Under the pieces are notes generated by a model. That model had not been told where the DNA came from. It was given only the letters and a program-made list of their open reading frames with translations, and did not search any database. A DNA stretch of 64,000 nt from Altererythrobacter ishigakiensis (GTDB lineage: Bacteria; Pseudomonadota; Alphaproteobacteria; Sphingomonadales; Sphingomonadaceae), in the NCBI RefSeq assembly GCF_001663155.1, contig NZ_CP015963.1, forward strand, positions 1,760,001 to 1,824,000. Reading direction: 5' to 3'. Positions 19,142 through 29,042 of the stretch are shown piece by piece. Made by a program: the position numbers and the translations under genes. The stretch's first letter is position 1; each line of letters starts with the position of its first letter.

Positions 19142-20052
19142 TTCGACCACTCCGGATACTTCTCCGCCCAGCCAGCGGCCTCTTTCTCCATATGCGCTTC
19201 GCACGAACCACGCGCCAGATCGCGTACACGCCCCATATAGCTCGCGCGCTCTTGAACGCTGATCACGCCGCGCGCTTGCAGCAGATTGAAGATGTGGCTC
19301 GCCTCGACCGCCTGTTCATAGGCGGCAATCGGCACATTGGCCGCCAGCGCGTTCTTGCACTCCGCCTCCGCCTTGTTGAACAGGTCAAACAGCGCATCGG
19401 TATCGGCGACTTCGAAGTTCCACTTCGACATCTGTTTCTCGTTTTCGAGGAAGACTTCGCCGTAACTGACCCCACGACCGTTGAAATCGAGGTCGTACAC
19501 ATTGTCGACGCCCTGAATATACATAGCGAGGCGCTCAAGGCCGTAGGTCAGTTCGCCCGCGACGGGTTTGCAGTCAAACCCTCCCATCTGCTGGAAGTAA
19601 GTGAATTGCGTGACTTCCATTCCGTCACACCAAACTTCCCAGCCCAGGCCCCACGCGCCCAATGTAGGACTTTCCCAGTCATCCTCGACGAACCGGATAT
19701 CATGCTTGAGCGGATCGATCCCGATCACTTTCAGACTGTCGAGATACCATTGCTGGATCTCGGGCGGGCTTGGCTTCAGTATCACCTGATACTGATAGTA
19801 ATGCTGCAGGCGATTGGGGTTCTCACCATAGCGGCCATCAGTCGGGCGGCGGCATGGCTGAACGAAAGCTGCGTTCCATGGCTCGGGCCCTAGCGCACGC
19901 AAGGTCGTCGCCGTGTGAAAGGTACCCGCGCCCATGCGCATGTCATAGGGTTGTAGGATCAGACACCCCTTCGAACTCCAGAAATCATGGAGCGCAAGGA
20001 TCATGTCCTGAAACGACCTCTTGGGATCGCGTGGCGACGGTGTGAAACTCAT
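19138..20052 (-). CDS. glyQ: glycine--tRNA ligase, alpha subunit
   Basis: 304 residues. This is the catalytic class II subunit: [55 protein letters not shown] and [19 protein letters not shown] are nearly invariant in the family. It leads the glyQ-glyS-ppdK operon. The upstream gap (20053-20213, shared with the divergent TraB gene) holds the promoters for both directions; no riboswitch was recognised in it. Confidence 0.97.
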   Translation of the reverse strand: MSFTPSPRDPKRSFQDMILALHDFWSSKGCLILQPYDMRMGAGTFHTATTLRALGPEPWNAAFVQPCRRPTDGRYGENPNRLQHYYQYQVILKPSPPEIQQWYLDSLKVIGIDPLKHDIRFVEDDWESPTLGAWGLGWEVWCDGMEVTQFTYFQQMGGFDCKPVAGELTYGLERLAMYIQGVDNVYDLDFNGRGVSYGEVFLENEKQMSKWNFEVADTDALFDLFNKAEAECKNALAANVPIAAYEQAVEASHIFNLLQARGVISVQERASYMGRVRDLARGSCEAHMEKEAAGWAEKYPEWSK

Positions 20053-20213
20053 GGGCGTGGCCCATGGCGTAACCCCTCGCCAGCGTCAATGCTGCGCTGC
20101 AGCGGTTGCCAGCAAAGTGAGGATATCTCTACGCCAAAGGGCAAGATTTCATTGCCTATTCAGGGAGGCTACGGATAGATTCACCCAGAAAGTTCTTACG
20201 GATAGGAATAGTA

Positions 20214-21149
20214 ATGCATTTTCCCCGAGTTACCGCCGCTTTGGCCTGCGCGTCATTCCTTTATGGAGGCGCTGCTTTGGCGCAGGACGGGGCAGATGCC
20301 GCACAAGAAGAGCCCGCCGCAATCGAAACGGCAGCGGAACAGGGCGTGCTTGGCGCACCCGCGCTTTGGAAAGTGGCCGACGAAGATACAACGATCTATC
20401 TATTTGGTACGGTACACGCCCTGCCCAAGGGCATCGAGTGGTCGTCGAATATGCTCGACAACGCTTTGGCCGAATCTGACTCCATCGTAACCGAGATCAA
20501 GATGGGGCCTGAGATGGCGCAAGAGATGCAAAGCCTTGTGATGAGCAAGGGTGTTTTGCCGCCGGGAACAACGCTGCGCAGCCTTCTCACCGAAGAGCAA
20601 AACGCTGCATACGAAGAAGCAATGGCCAAGCTGTCGATGCCGCCTGCTGCCTTTGATCAGTATGAGCCCTGGTACGCCGGCATGTTGATGAGCATGCTAC
20701 CGCTGCTGCAGCAAGGGTATTCACCTGACGATGGCGTTGAGAAGTTATTGCTGACCAAGGCTGGCGGCAAACAACAAGAGGCACTCGAAACAATCGCATT
20801 TCAGATCAGTGTCTTTGATGAGTTGCCTCAGGATTCGCAGATCGGCTTTTTGGTTGATGCAGCCGAAGGGATCGATCAGATCAAACCTCTGCTCGACCAG
20901 ATGGTTGCCGAATGGGTTGAGGGTGACGCTCATGCGCTTGCGACACTTATGAATGACGGTTTGACCGATCCTGCCCTGGCCGAAAGTCTGCTCTACAAGC
21001 GTAATCGCAATTGGGCCGATTGGATCGACACGCGGCTTGGTGAACCCGGTACCGTCTTTATCGCGGTGGGTGCTGGCCACCTTGCAGGTGACAAGAGCGT
21101 TCAGGAATATCTGAAGGCGCGCGAGATCGAGACGGTTCGCGTCCAGTGA
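20214..21149 (+). CDS. TraB/GumN family protein, exported
   Basis: 311 residues with a signal peptide (MHFPRVTAALACASFLYGGAALAQ, cleavage near residue 24). The TraB/GumN hallmark GTVHALP lies at 65-71, the second conserved element FIAVGAGHLAGDKSV near the C-terminus. Members are predicted hydrolase- or protease-like proteins (Tiki relatives); the biochemical function here is unknown. A tandem paralog starts within its stop codon, so the two are one transcription unit. Confidence 0.87.
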   Translation: MHFPRVTAALACASFLYGGAALAQDGADAAQEEPAAIETAAEQGVLGAPALWKVADEDTTIYLFGTVHALPKGIEWSSNMLDNALAESDSIVTEIKMGPEMAQEMQSLVMSKGVLPPGTTLRSLLTEEQNAAYEEAMAKLSMPPAAFDQYEPWYAGMLMSMLPLLQQGYSPDDGVEKLLLTKAGGKQQEALETIAFQISVFDELPQDSQIGFLVDAAEGIDQIKPLLDQMVAEWVEGDAHALATLMNDGLTDPALAESLLYKRNRNWADWIDTRLGEPGTVFIAVGAGHLAGDKSVQEYLKAREIETVRVQ

Positions 21150-22036
21150 TCAAACGCATGGTATGTCTGCTGGCAGGCGTGTTTGCTCTTGCCAGTTGCG
21201 CATCTGAACCGCAGGAACCAGAGGCCAGCGATACGCCGCCGCCCTCGCCGATCCTTTACGAGATTGCAGACTCTGACGGAGCAGCCAGAGGCTGGCTGTT
21301 CGGTACCATGCACGCCCTGCCTGACGGGGTGGAATGGCGCACACAGACTCTTGGTGATGTGATCGATAGCGCAGACACGCTCGTCGTCGAAATTGGCGAT
21401 CTGGCAGACCGGCGCGCGATCAGTACGACATTCACAAGACTGGCGACCTCTCCGCGCCAGACCGATATACGTTCCAGAGTCTCGGCCGGTGACCTTCCTG
21501 TGCTGGACGACCTGATGAAAAAGGGGAACTTTTCATCGCGCGACTTCGCGAATGTCGAGACATGGGCTGCCGCCCTGATGTTGGCACAGGTGACAAGTAC
21601 TGGCTCAACCAGGAACGGCGTTGATGGTGCTCTGATAAATGAATTTCCCGCTGATCGGGTGCGCGAGCTTGAAGGCCCGTTTGTTCAGCTCAGCATTTTT
21701 GACCGCTTGGCCCCGCAAGATCAGCGTGATCTGCTCGCTGGTGTAATTGATGAATACCGCATCCTTCAGGAAGATCCAGAGCGACTTCGAAGGGCCTGGC
21801 TAAAGGGTGAAGAGCAGGCCCTCATTCAAGCAACACAAAGCGGTATCCTGGCTGATCCCGAACTCAAGCAAGCGCTCCTGGTAGAGCGCAACCGTGCATG
21901 GATCGATGACATCGATGTGCTTATCCGCGATGGTCGTAGACCTTTGGTGGCGGTTGGCGCGGCCCACCTGGTAGGTGAAGAAGGCCTCGCGGTGTTGCTA
22001 GAGGCGCAGGGGTACAGTCTGGAACGCCTGCAATAG
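21146..22036 (+). CDS. TraB/GumN family lipoprotein
   Basis: 296 residues from a GTG overlapping the previous stop by 4 bp. It starts with a lipoprotein signal ([11 protein letters not shown], Cys18). It has the same hallmarks as its neighbour: [15 protein letters not shown] and [15 protein letters not shown]. It is clearly a duplicate that has diverged, one copy soluble in the periplasm and this one anchored to a membrane. They may form a heteromer; this is inference only. Confidence 0.87.
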   Translation: MIKRMVCLLAGVFALASCASEPQEPEASDTPPPSPILYEIADSDGAARGWLFGTMHALPDGVEWRTQTLGDVIDSADTLVVEIGDLADRRAISTTFTRLATSPRQTDIRSRVSAGDLPVLDDLMKKGNFSSRDFANVETWAAALMLAQVTSTGSTRNGVDGALINEFPADRVRELEGPFVQLSIFDRLAPQDQRDLLAGVIDEYRILQEDPERLRRAWLKGEEQALIQATQSGILADPELKQALLVERNRAWIDDIDVLIRDGRRPLVAVGAAHLVGEEGLAVLLEAQGYSLERLQ

Positions 22037-22148
22037 CGCTTGCCAATCACGTTCTCGCTCTCTAAAGGCCCGCGCTTCGGCGTCATGGTCATCCCTGGAG
22101 GTGTGGCGCGCGAAAAACTCTAATAACGCATTTCGAAAGGTAAGCGAC

Positions 22149-22835
22149 ATGAGCGATGCTCTGACACTTCCGGCCGAGGCGCGCGAACGGGCTGGCAAGG
22201 GAGCCTCCCGTGCACTGCGTCGTGAAGGCCGCGTCCCCGCCGTAATCTATGGCGGCAAGGAACAAGCAACCACCATCCACGTGGAAGAGAAAGAACTGGT
22301 CAAGCAATTGATGACCGGTCACTTCATGAACTCGATCGTAGAAATCGATCTGGGTGGCAAGACCATCAAAACCTTGCCTAAGGACGTGTCGCTTCATCCC
22401 GTCACTGACCGCCCTGTGCACGCTGACTTCCTGCGCCTTGCCAAAGGCGCCAAGGTTGAAGTTTCTGTACCGGTTGTATTTGTCAATGAAGACGCATCAC
22501 CGGGCCTCAAGAAGGGCGGCGTTCTCAACGTTGTCCGCCACGAGCTCGAGCTGGTTTGCGAAGCAGACAGAATCCCGGGCGAGATCGAGATCGACGTCAC
22601 TGGCAAGGAAGTCGGGGATTCGGTTCACATCAGCGAGCTGACGCTGCCAGAAGGCAGTGAGAGCGCGATTACCGATCGTGACTTCACCATCGCAACTCTG
22701 GTTGCTCCATCCGCACTCAAGAAGAGTGAGGAAGAGAGCGCCGAGGGCGATGAAGAAGCAGTTGAAGGTGAAGAAGGCACAGAAGCTGAAGGCGGCGATG
22801 AAGCTGCTGACGGCGAAGAAAGTGGCGACGAATAA
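22149..22835 (+). CDS. rplY: 50S ribosomal protein L25/general stress protein Ctc
   Basis: 228 residues from the ATG at 22149, preceded by AAAGG. The N-terminal L25 domain binds 5S rRNA ([21 protein letters not shown]); the central TL5/Ctc domain runs to about residue 185 ([22 protein letters not shown]). The last ~40 residues are a strongly acidic low-complexity tail of Glu, Gly, Ala and Asp, common in alphaproteobacterial L25. It precedes pth, the usual neighbour, with a DUF1330 gene between. Confidence 0.95.
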   Translation: MSDALTLPAEARERAGKGASRALRREGRVPAVIYGGKEQATTIHVEEKELVKQLMTGHFMNSIVEIDLGGKTIKTLPKDVSLHPVTDRPVHADFLRLAKGAKVEVSVPVVFVNEDASPGLKKGGVLNVVRHELELVCEADRIPGEIEIDVTGKEVGDSVHISELTLPEGSESAITDRDFTIATLVAPSALKKSEEESAEGDEEAVEGEEGTEAEGGDEAADGEESGDE

Positions 22836-22874
22836 GTCACTGCTTCCATTTCTCACATTGAGAAATCACCAAGG

Positions 22875-22903
22875 CGCCGGCCCATTATTGGGTCGGCGTT
22901 TTT
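22875..22903 (+). terminator. rho-independent terminator of rplY
   Basis: CGCCGGCCCA-TTAT-TGGGTCGGCG, a 10-bp stem with one G-T pair, followed by TTTTTGC. It separates rplY from the DUF1330 gene. Confidence 0.9.
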
Positions 22904-22918
22904 GCATCGGGTCACAAT

Positions 22919-23347
22919 ATGTCACAAACAGAAAACTTCGTAGAGGTATCGCAAGCGCAGGGCGCTCGCTTCTTCTCCTCAAATGACGGTAACGGTCCTG
23001 TCTTCATGCTGAATTTGCTGAAGTTCAGAGATATAGCTGATTACGAACATGCGCCTGAACTGACGCCTGATACCCCAATCAGTGGTAAAGAATCTTACGC
23101 CATCTACATGGCCGAGATAGAGCCTTTGCTGAATGCGACCGGTGGTGAGGTTATCTTCTCTGGGAACGCACGCGAATATCTTATCGGACCAGAGCATGAG
23201 GGGTGGGACTTCGTGATGCTGGTAAAGCAAGCGAGCAAGCAGGACTTCCTTGCATTTGCCTCTGATCCGAATGCCCAGCGTATCACGCAGCATCGCACGG
23301 CAGCTGTGCTGGATTCTCGCCTGTTACCAGTTCACTCCGATGCTTGA
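22919..23347 (+). CDS. DUF1330-like protein
   Basis: 142 residues, cytosolic. The pattern GPVFMLNLLKFR, then YAIYMAEIEPLLNATGGEVIFSG, WDFVMLVKQASKQDFLAFASDP is that of DUF1330 and related dimeric alpha/beta-barrel (ferredoxin-like) proteins. No enzyme activity is established for these. It sits between the rplY terminator and pth, ending 32 bp before the pth start, and is probably cotranscribed with pth. Confidence 0.8.
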   Translation: MSQTENFVEVSQAQGARFFSSNDGNGPVFMLNLLKFRDIADYEHAPELTPDTPISGKESYAIYMAEIEPLLNATGGEVIFSGNAREYLIGPEHEGWDFVMLVKQASKQDFLAFASDPNAQRITQHRTAAVLDSRLLPVHSDA

Positions 23348-23379
23348 GCGCTACAAGAAAACTATCTAACGCCCCAGCC

Positions 23380-23949
23380 ATGCAAATTTGGGCTGGCCTC
23401 GGAAATCCTGGACCGCGCTATGCGATGAACCGGCATAATGTCGGCTTCATGGCGTGTGACGTCCTGGCTGAAATGCACGGTTTCGGTCCAGTTCAGAAGA
23501 AGTTTCAAGGTTGGGTGCAGGAAGGGCGGATTGGCGCATACAAGGTCCTACTCCTGAAACCTGCGACTTTCATGAATGAAAGCGGGCGCTCGATCGGGGA
23601 AGCGCTGCGTTACTACAAGCTTGGCCCTCAAGACCTGACCGTATTCTATGACGAACTGGATCTCGAGCCGTTCAAGATCAAGGTAAAGCGCGGAGGCGGT
23701 GCAGCCGGGCATAACGGAATTCGTTCAACCATTCAGCATGTGGGAGCCGATTTCCGCCGTGTGCGGATCGGGATTGGTCACCCCGGGCACAAGGAACGGG
23801 TCCATGGACATGTCTTGGGCAACTACGCCAAGGCCGAACAGGATGACTTGGTTGAGATGCTGGGAGCGATCGGCAGCGAAGCCGAATGGCTGGCGAAGGG
23901 AGATGATGCACGGTTTATGAGCGACTACGCGTTGCGCATGAACGGCTGA
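23380..23949 (+). CDS. pth: peptidyl-tRNA hydrolase
   Basis: 189 residues from the ATG at 23380 (MQIWAGLGNPG); a frame opening 36 bp upstream has no family support. It releases peptides from drop-off peptidyl-tRNA. The catalytic histidine is H19 in NRHNVGFM, the conserved aspartate is in VFYDELDLE, and KRGGGAAGHNGIRS is the family signature. Confidence 0.96.
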   Translation: MQIWAGLGNPGPRYAMNRHNVGFMACDVLAEMHGFGPVQKKFQGWVQEGRIGAYKVLLLKPATFMNESGRSIGEALRYYKLGPQDLTVFYDELDLEPFKIKVKRGGGAAGHNGIRSTIQHVGADFRRVRIGIGHPGHKERVHGHVLGNYAKAEQDDLVEMLGAIGSEAEWLAKGDDARFMSDYALRMNG

Positions 23950-23953
23950 TGCT

Positions 23954-24463
23954 ATGCAAAGAGTTTTGGTCATTGGCCCATGCGGAGCTGGCAAGAGCAC
24001 GGCATCTCATCGGATCGCGTCTGCGCTAGACCTGCCAATCTATCACCTCGACAAACTCCATTGGAGTGCCGGGTGGGTAGAAGGATCCAAAGATGAATTG
24101 CGCGCTGCCTTGGCACCGATTGTTGCGAGCGATTGCTGGCTGATCGATGGCAATTATGGCAGCACGATGGAAGCACGCCTTAAGCGCGCCGATACCGTTG
24201 TTTACTTGGACTACCCAATCACCCTGTGCCTTTGGCGAGCAGCAAAACGAGTGTGGCTTTACCGCGGGCGATCACGACCGGAAATGGCTGAAGATTGCCC
24301 CGAGAGGTTCGATCTGGACTTCTTCTGGTACATTGCGAACTGGAACAAGCACGCTCGACCGCGGACCGAAAACTTGATCCAGGGATCGGAAGCAAGCATC
24401 CTGCGTTTCAAGACTCCACGACAACTTGATCGGTGGCTGTCGAAACTGGAGAGTAGATCATGA
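23954..24463 (+). CDS. P-loop kinase-like ATPase (FlaR/topology-modulation type)
   Basis: 169 residues with a Walker A motif near the N-terminus (GPCGAGKST, 8-16), then LPIYHLDKLHWSAGW and CWLIDGNYGSTMEARLKRADTVVYLDYP, the pattern of the adenylate-kinase-like proteins often annotated as DNA topology modulation protein FlaR. The natural substrate is not known. It starts 4 bp after pth and its stop overlaps the next gene's start by 4 bp. Confidence 0.83.
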   Translation: MQRVLVIGPCGAGKSTASHRIASALDLPIYHLDKLHWSAGWVEGSKDELRAALAPIVASDCWLIDGNYGSTMEARLKRADTVVYLDYPITLCLWRAAKRVWLYRGRSRPEMAEDCPERFDLDFFWYIANWNKHARPRTENLIQGSEASILRFKTPRQLDRWLSKLESRS

Positions 24464-25455
24464 GCCATATTTCCCGTCGCGGCCTTCTTGCCGGTGGCGC
24501 AGCAGTTGGAACTTTCGCAGCGACCGCATCGCTCGCTCAGCCAGACCAAATTGCCGCAGATATTGATCTTCAGGGCAAGAATATTCTTGTGACTGGGTGT
24601 TCATCCGGTTTCGGACGCTTGATGGCAGAAGATTTTGCGCGCAAGGGCGCGACGGTGTTCGCAACGATGCGGAATATGCCTAGACCGGAAGCCGAAGAGC
24701 TGGAGACGCTTGCGGAAACCGAAGGCCTCGATCTGCATGTCATCGAGATCGATGTTATGTCTGATGAGCAAGTTTCATCGGGTGTAGCCAAAGCTGAAGA
24801 GATCGCAGGCGGCGCGATTGACGTGCTGATCAATAATGCAGGCATCGGTTATGCCGGCCCGATCGAGCTTCAGGACATGCAGGCGACACAGCTGATTTTC
24901 GATACCAATGTCTATGGCCCCCACCGTATGTCGCGCGCTGCCCTGCCCGCGATGCGCCGCGCCAAGGGTGGTTTGATATTTAACATTTCCTCTCAACTTG
25001 GGCGGGTGATCGTACCTTCAGCGGGACATTATTCGCCAACCAAATTTGCGCTCGAAGCAATGAGTGAAGCTATGGCCTACGAGTTGGTCCCGCATGGCGT
25101 CGAGGTCTGCGTGATCGAGCCCGGTGGCTATCCCACCAAGGTCTGGGTCAACCGCAACAGGTTGGCAAATGAATTGAAAGAGCGACTGAATTTTGACGAG
25201 CGTGCCGCCTACCCGCAACTTGTGGCGCGCATGGGCGAGGAAGATGGGACACGTCGTACCGCAGATCCGATGGATGTCCCCAATGCAATTGCCGAAATCA
25301 TCGCGATGCCGCCGGGCACACGCCCGCTGCGAAAGGCGGTTCATCCGGGCAACAAGCCGCAGGTCCCGATCAATGAGCTAACCGCGAAGGTTCAGGTCGA
25401 TTGGCTGGGACAGTCAGGCTTCGGTCCATGGATCAAGGACGTGCACAACGTCTGA
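24460..25455 (+). CDS. SDR family oxidoreductase with Tat signal
   Basis: 331 residues. A twin-arginine leader (SRRGLLAGGAAVGTFAATASLAQ) precedes a classical short-chain dehydrogenase: nucleotide-binding TGCSSGFG, NNAGIGYAGP, the catalytic serine in NISSQ, and the YxxxK pair in HYSPTKFAL. The product should fold with its NAD(P) in the cytoplasm and then be exported, which is unusual for an SDR. The substrate is unknown. It is translationally coupled to the upstream P-loop gene and ends 4 bp from the convergent metalloprotease. Confidence 0.88.
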   Translation: MSHISRRGLLAGGAAVGTFAATASLAQPDQIAADIDLQGKNILVTGCSSGFGRLMAEDFARKGATVFATMRNMPRPEAEELETLAETEGLDLHVIEIDVMSDEQVSSGVAKAEEIAGGAIDVLINNAGIGYAGPIELQDMQATQLIFDTNVYGPHRMSRAALPAMRRAKGGLIFNISSQLGRVIVPSAGHYSPTKFALEAMSEAMAYELVPHGVEVCVIEPGGYPTKVWVNRNRLANELKERLNFDERAAYPQLVARMGEEDGTRRTADPMDVPNAIAEIIAMPPGTRPLRKAVHPGNKPQVPINELTAKVQVDWLGQSGFGPWIKDVHNV

Positions 25456-25459
25456 CGAA

Positions 25460-27808
25460 TCAGATCGGACTGCCAGGAGGCACGTCAGGCAACAGCGCTT
25501 TGTTCCTGATCGCTGTATCAAGCGCCTGACGATCGGATAGGAGTGAGCCGAGCCCCCTCGCCCAGTCTCCTGCTGCACCACTCGCGCGGCTGCCACTCAG
25601 TTCCTTTGTCCAGGCTGCCAATCGGCCGTCAACCTGCATGGCCAAGGCACGCGAAAGGGCATTGTCGCGCGAAACCTTTGCCAGCGAAAGCGCGATGGTA
25701 GTGGCAATGCGTCGGCCCAACGCGCTGTCGGCTGCTGAAGTGTTGGCGTGAGAGATCAATCGACTCAGAACGCGATCTACATCGGGAGCTGAGATCCCGC
25801 TTGCCTGCTGGATATCGAGCCGATTCAGGCGTTCCGGTGCGAGCAGGTTTTCCAAGACAGAGACAGCACCGATCTCAGCTGCGCGCATCGGATCAAACAC
25901 CGATCCACCGGCTGTTGGCATGATTTCAATTGCCGTTGCATAGTCGCCGGTCGTGCGCGGGCCGTATGAAAGGACGGGGCGCAGTTGTTGTGGCACGGTC
26001 AATGCTTCTACCGACAGCGCATGCATCAGGCTGTCGAGGGCGGCCGTTTGCTGATTTGCGGGCACGGGCTTGACCTCTACATCGTCACCTGAAAGCCCGA
26101 TTGGTGTATAGACTCCGCCCAACAGTTTCGCGCTCGCCTCCGCCTGGTAGCGATGGAGCAGCCAGATAGGAACGAAGGCGCGCCGAAGGCTGGCCAGATC
26201 CTGCCCGGCCGGCACGGCGTCGATATCGAACCTTGCCAAGGCGGCCTTTCGAACATCCAGCACTCGATTGAGCTCAGCAACAGGATCTATCCCGTCGTCC
26301 CAAAGGCCGCCGTGCGGGTTCGCAGCACCAGTGCCATCAGTATCTGCGTTGGAGACGAACCTGAGGCCCCTCGCCTGCGCTTCCTGGACCATTGCGCGCG
26401 CTTCTTCGTCAGTCTTGGCGGCATAGAGATATCGGATCGCGAACTTGTCCCACTCGCCCACGCCCACGCCATAGGCATTGGCGATCGAGAGCTTGCCATC
26501 GACCAGTTCCACCCGCGGCGCAGGGTAATCCATTACCGAGTAGCGATCCTGTGTGCTGGCGGCGAAGTTGTGCGCCAACCCCAAAGTATGGCCAACTTCA
26601 TGGGCCCCCAGCTGACGAATTCGCGCGAGCGCCACGGGTACCGGATCGTTCGGATCACCGGTATCGGTCAGCCCCGCCCCCATCAGAGCCTGAAAGATCA
26701 TGATGTCTTGCCGCACTCGTAGCGAGCCGAGCATGACGCTGCCCTTGAGAATCTCGCCTGTACGCGGGTCGACGATGCTTGGGCCGTATGACCAACCCCG
26801 TGTTGCGCGGTTGACCCAATTGACAACGTTATAGCGCATATCGAATGGATCAACATCAGCGGGCAGTACTTCGACGCGGAATGCGTCGATAAAGCCCGCA
26901 TCCTCGAATGCCTCTGCCCACCAACCAACACCGTCTATCAGCGCTTGCCGTACAGGCTCCGGCGCGGCACCGTCGACATAATAGACAATGGGTTCCTTGA
27001 CCGGACTGCGCTCTGCATCAGGGTCTACCTTTTCCAGACGGTGACGCTCTGCCAATTGCACCAGCATCGATTGGCCCAGGGGAGCGGAAAAGTCATAGGT
27101 CGGCGTTGTAAAAGCGAAGCCGTATGGATCGGTGCGGCGCGGCATCTGATCATCGGGTAAGTCGACCAAAGAATGGCGCACCCACAGAGAAATATCGCTA
27201 CCATTCGGCGATACGTTACGCAGCGATGGGTTCGGCTTCTTAGACGTGAAACTCAGCAATGCCGAGAACTCGACATTTTCCGGGAAAGCCTTCACTCTCG
27301 CCGGGTCTGCCAAGGAATACTCACCTTGGAGCGCATACCCTTCACCCAGCTGCTCCGCGAATCCGAAATGGTCCTTGGCCAGGAATGGCGCGAAATCGAA
27401 GCTGAAGCTGCCGTCATCAGACGTATCTTTGATATCTCCGACCCACATTGTCGCATTGGAGAAACTATTTGCGATCGAGTCCTGTTGAGCCTGCGAACCA
27501 TTGGGTGCAATGAACTTGGTATTCTCAAGCTCAGCCACCACTTTCTTGCCAACGCGTCGGAACCGCAGAATTCCCGTTCGCAATGGTGCACCGCGATCTA
27601 CACCAGTCGCAGCCGAGCCTACACCGGTTTCTATCTGCGCTACATAAAGATAACGTCCTGCTACACCGTCTTCATCAGGAGCCGGCATGGTTAGAGTAAT
27701 CGTCCCATCTTCTGTATCGGCAGCAACCGGCACCAGAGTTTCCTGTGCGCTTAGCGGGCCCAGAGGCATAGCGGTCGCCAGCAAAGCAGATAGGATGAGT
27801 TTGCGCAT
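25460..27808 (-). CDS. exported zinc metalloprotease (DUF5117/DUF4953 type)
   Basis: 782 residues from the ATG at 27808, with GGGGGAA just upstream; an earlier ATG gives 20 unlikely residues. A signal peptide (MRKLILSALLATAMPLGPLSAQ) leads to a DUF5117-like beta-rich region (to about 220) and a metzincin-like domain with the extended zinc motif HEVGHTLGLAHN (HExxHxxGxxH) followed by a Met-turn-like SVMDYPAPR. The C-terminal third is helical. It is expected in the periplasm or outside; the protein target is unknown. Confidence 0.9.
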   Translation of the reverse strand: MRKLILSALLATAMPLGPLSAQETLVPVAADTEDGTITLTMPAPDEDGVAGRYLYVAQIETGVGSAATGVDRGAPLRTGILRFRRVGKKVVAELENTKFIAPNGSQAQQDSIANSFSNATMWVGDIKDTSDDGSFSFDFAPFLAKDHFGFAEQLGEGYALQGEYSLADPARVKAFPENVEFSALLSFTSKKPNPSLRNVSPNGSDISLWVRHSLVDLPDDQMPRRTDPYGFAFTTPTYDFSAPLGQSMLVQLAERHRLEKVDPDAERSPVKEPIVYYVDGAAPEPVRQALIDGVGWWAEAFEDAGFIDAFRVEVLPADVDPFDMRYNVVNWVNRATRGWSYGPSIVDPRTGEILKGSVMLGSLRVRQDIMIFQALMGAGLTDTGDPNDPVPVALARIRQLGAHEVGHTLGLAHNFAASTQDRYSVMDYPAPRVELVDGKLSIANAYGVGVGEWDKFAIRYLYAAKTDEEARAMVQEAQARGLRFVSNADTDGTGAANPHGGLWDDGIDPVAELNRVLDVRKAALARFDIDAVPAGQDLASLRRAFVPIWLLHRYQAEASAKLLGGVYTPIGLSGDDVEVKPVPANQQTAALDSLMHALSVEALTVPQQLRPVLSYGPRTTGDYATAIEIMPTAGGSVFDPMRAAEIGAVSVLENLLAPERLNRLDIQQASGISAPDVDRVLSRLISHANTSAADSALGRRIATTIALSLAKVSRDNALSRALAMQVDGRLAAWTKELSGSRASGAAGDWARGLGSLLSDRQALDTAIRNKALLPDVPPGSPI

Positions 27809-27931
27809 CGTATTCCCCCAGTTGTTAGACCAAGAGTTAGCAGCTTCGCGAAATCTGTCGAGCATCACGCTTCCCTGCGGCGCGCTTACCCGCTAAGGCG
27901 CCCGAAAATTCAAGATAACCGGAGTTTTGCG

Positions 27932-29032
27932 ATGGGTTTCCGTTGCGGGATCGTCGGTTTGCCAAACGTCGGCAAATCGACCCTCTTTAATGCATTGACT
28001 GAAACGCAGGCTGCTCAGGCTGCGAACTATCCATTTTGCACGATTGAGCCGAACGTCGGTCAGGTAGCAGTTCCTGACGAACGTCTCGATAAGATCGCTG
28101 CAATCGCCAAGAGCGCGAAGGTGATCCCGACACAGCTTGCGTTTGTCGACATCGCCGGCCTCGTCAAAGGTGCGAGCCAAGGCGAAGGCCTCGGCAACCA
28201 GTTCCTCGGTAATATCCGCGAGGTTGATGCCATCGTGCACGTACTACGTTGCTTCGAGGATGATGACATCCAGCATGTTGCAAACAAAGTCGATCCGCTC
28301 GCCGACGCTGAAGTGGTTGAGACTGAGCTGATGCTGGCTGACTTGGAGAGCTTGGAGAAACGTGTGCCAAACGCGCAAAAGCGCGCAACTGGCGGGGATA
28401 AGGAAGCCAAGATCATGGCTTCTGTTCTTGGGCAAGCACTAGAGCTCCTGCGCGACGGCAAGCCAGCACGGCTCACCGAACCCAACGACGAAGAAGAGGC
28501 GCGGGTCTTTGCGCAGGCGCAACTGCTGACGGCAAAACCGGTCCTTTACGTGTGCAACGTGGCCGAAGAAGATGCGGCTGACGGCAATGAATTATCCGCA
28601 AAGGTGTTTGCCAAGGCCGAGGCCGAAGGCGCGCAAGCTGTGGTGGTTTCGGCTGCAATCGAAGCTGAGTTGGTCGCCATGCCGATGGAAGATCGTGCGG
28701 AGTATCTTGAAGCCTTGGGCCTTTCCGAAAGCGGCCTCGCACGCGTGATCAAGGCTGGATATGAACTACTTGGCCTGCAAACCTTTTTCACCGCAGGGCC
28801 GAAGGAATCTCGCGCATGGACATTCCCGAAAGGTGCGAAGGCCCCTCAAGCCGCTGGTGAAATTCACACGGATTTCGAGAAGGGGTTCATCCGCGCCGAG
28901 ACGATTGCCTATGACGACTACATCGCGCTGAACGGTGAAGCGGGTGCGAAGGAAGCGGGCAAAATGCGACAGGAGGGCAAGGAATACCTTGTCCAGGATG
29001 GTGACGTAATGCTGTTCAAATTCAACGTGTGA
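27932..29032 (+). CDS. ychF: redox-regulated ATPase YchF (OLA1)
   Basis: 366 residues. An Obg-like P-loop protein with G1 GLPNVGKSTLFNALT, G3 DIAGLVKGASQGEGLGN, a variant G4 (VLYVCNVAEED) that explains its preference for ATP over GTP, and a C-terminal TGS domain (FTAGPKESRAWTFPKGAKAP). It associates with ribosomes. The gene starts 123 bp from the divergent metalloprotease gene and is followed after 10 bp by the MaoC gene. Confidence 0.96.
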   Translation: MGFRCGIVGLPNVGKSTLFNALTETQAAQAANYPFCTIEPNVGQVAVPDERLDKIAAIAKSAKVIPTQLAFVDIAGLVKGASQGEGLGNQFLGNIREVDAIVHVLRCFEDDDIQHVANKVDPLADAEVVETELMLADLESLEKRVPNAQKRATGGDKEAKIMASVLGQALELLRDGKPARLTEPNDEEEARVFAQAQLLTAKPVLYVCNVAEEDAADGNELSAKVFAKAEAEGAQAVVVSAAIEAELVAMPMEDRAEYLEALGLSESGLARVIKAGYELLGLQTFFTAGPKESRAWTFPKGAKAPQAAGEIHTDFEKGFIRAETIAYDDYIALNGEAGAKEAGKMRQEGKEYLVQDGDVMLFKFNV

Positions 29033-29042
29033 GGCGCTCCGG

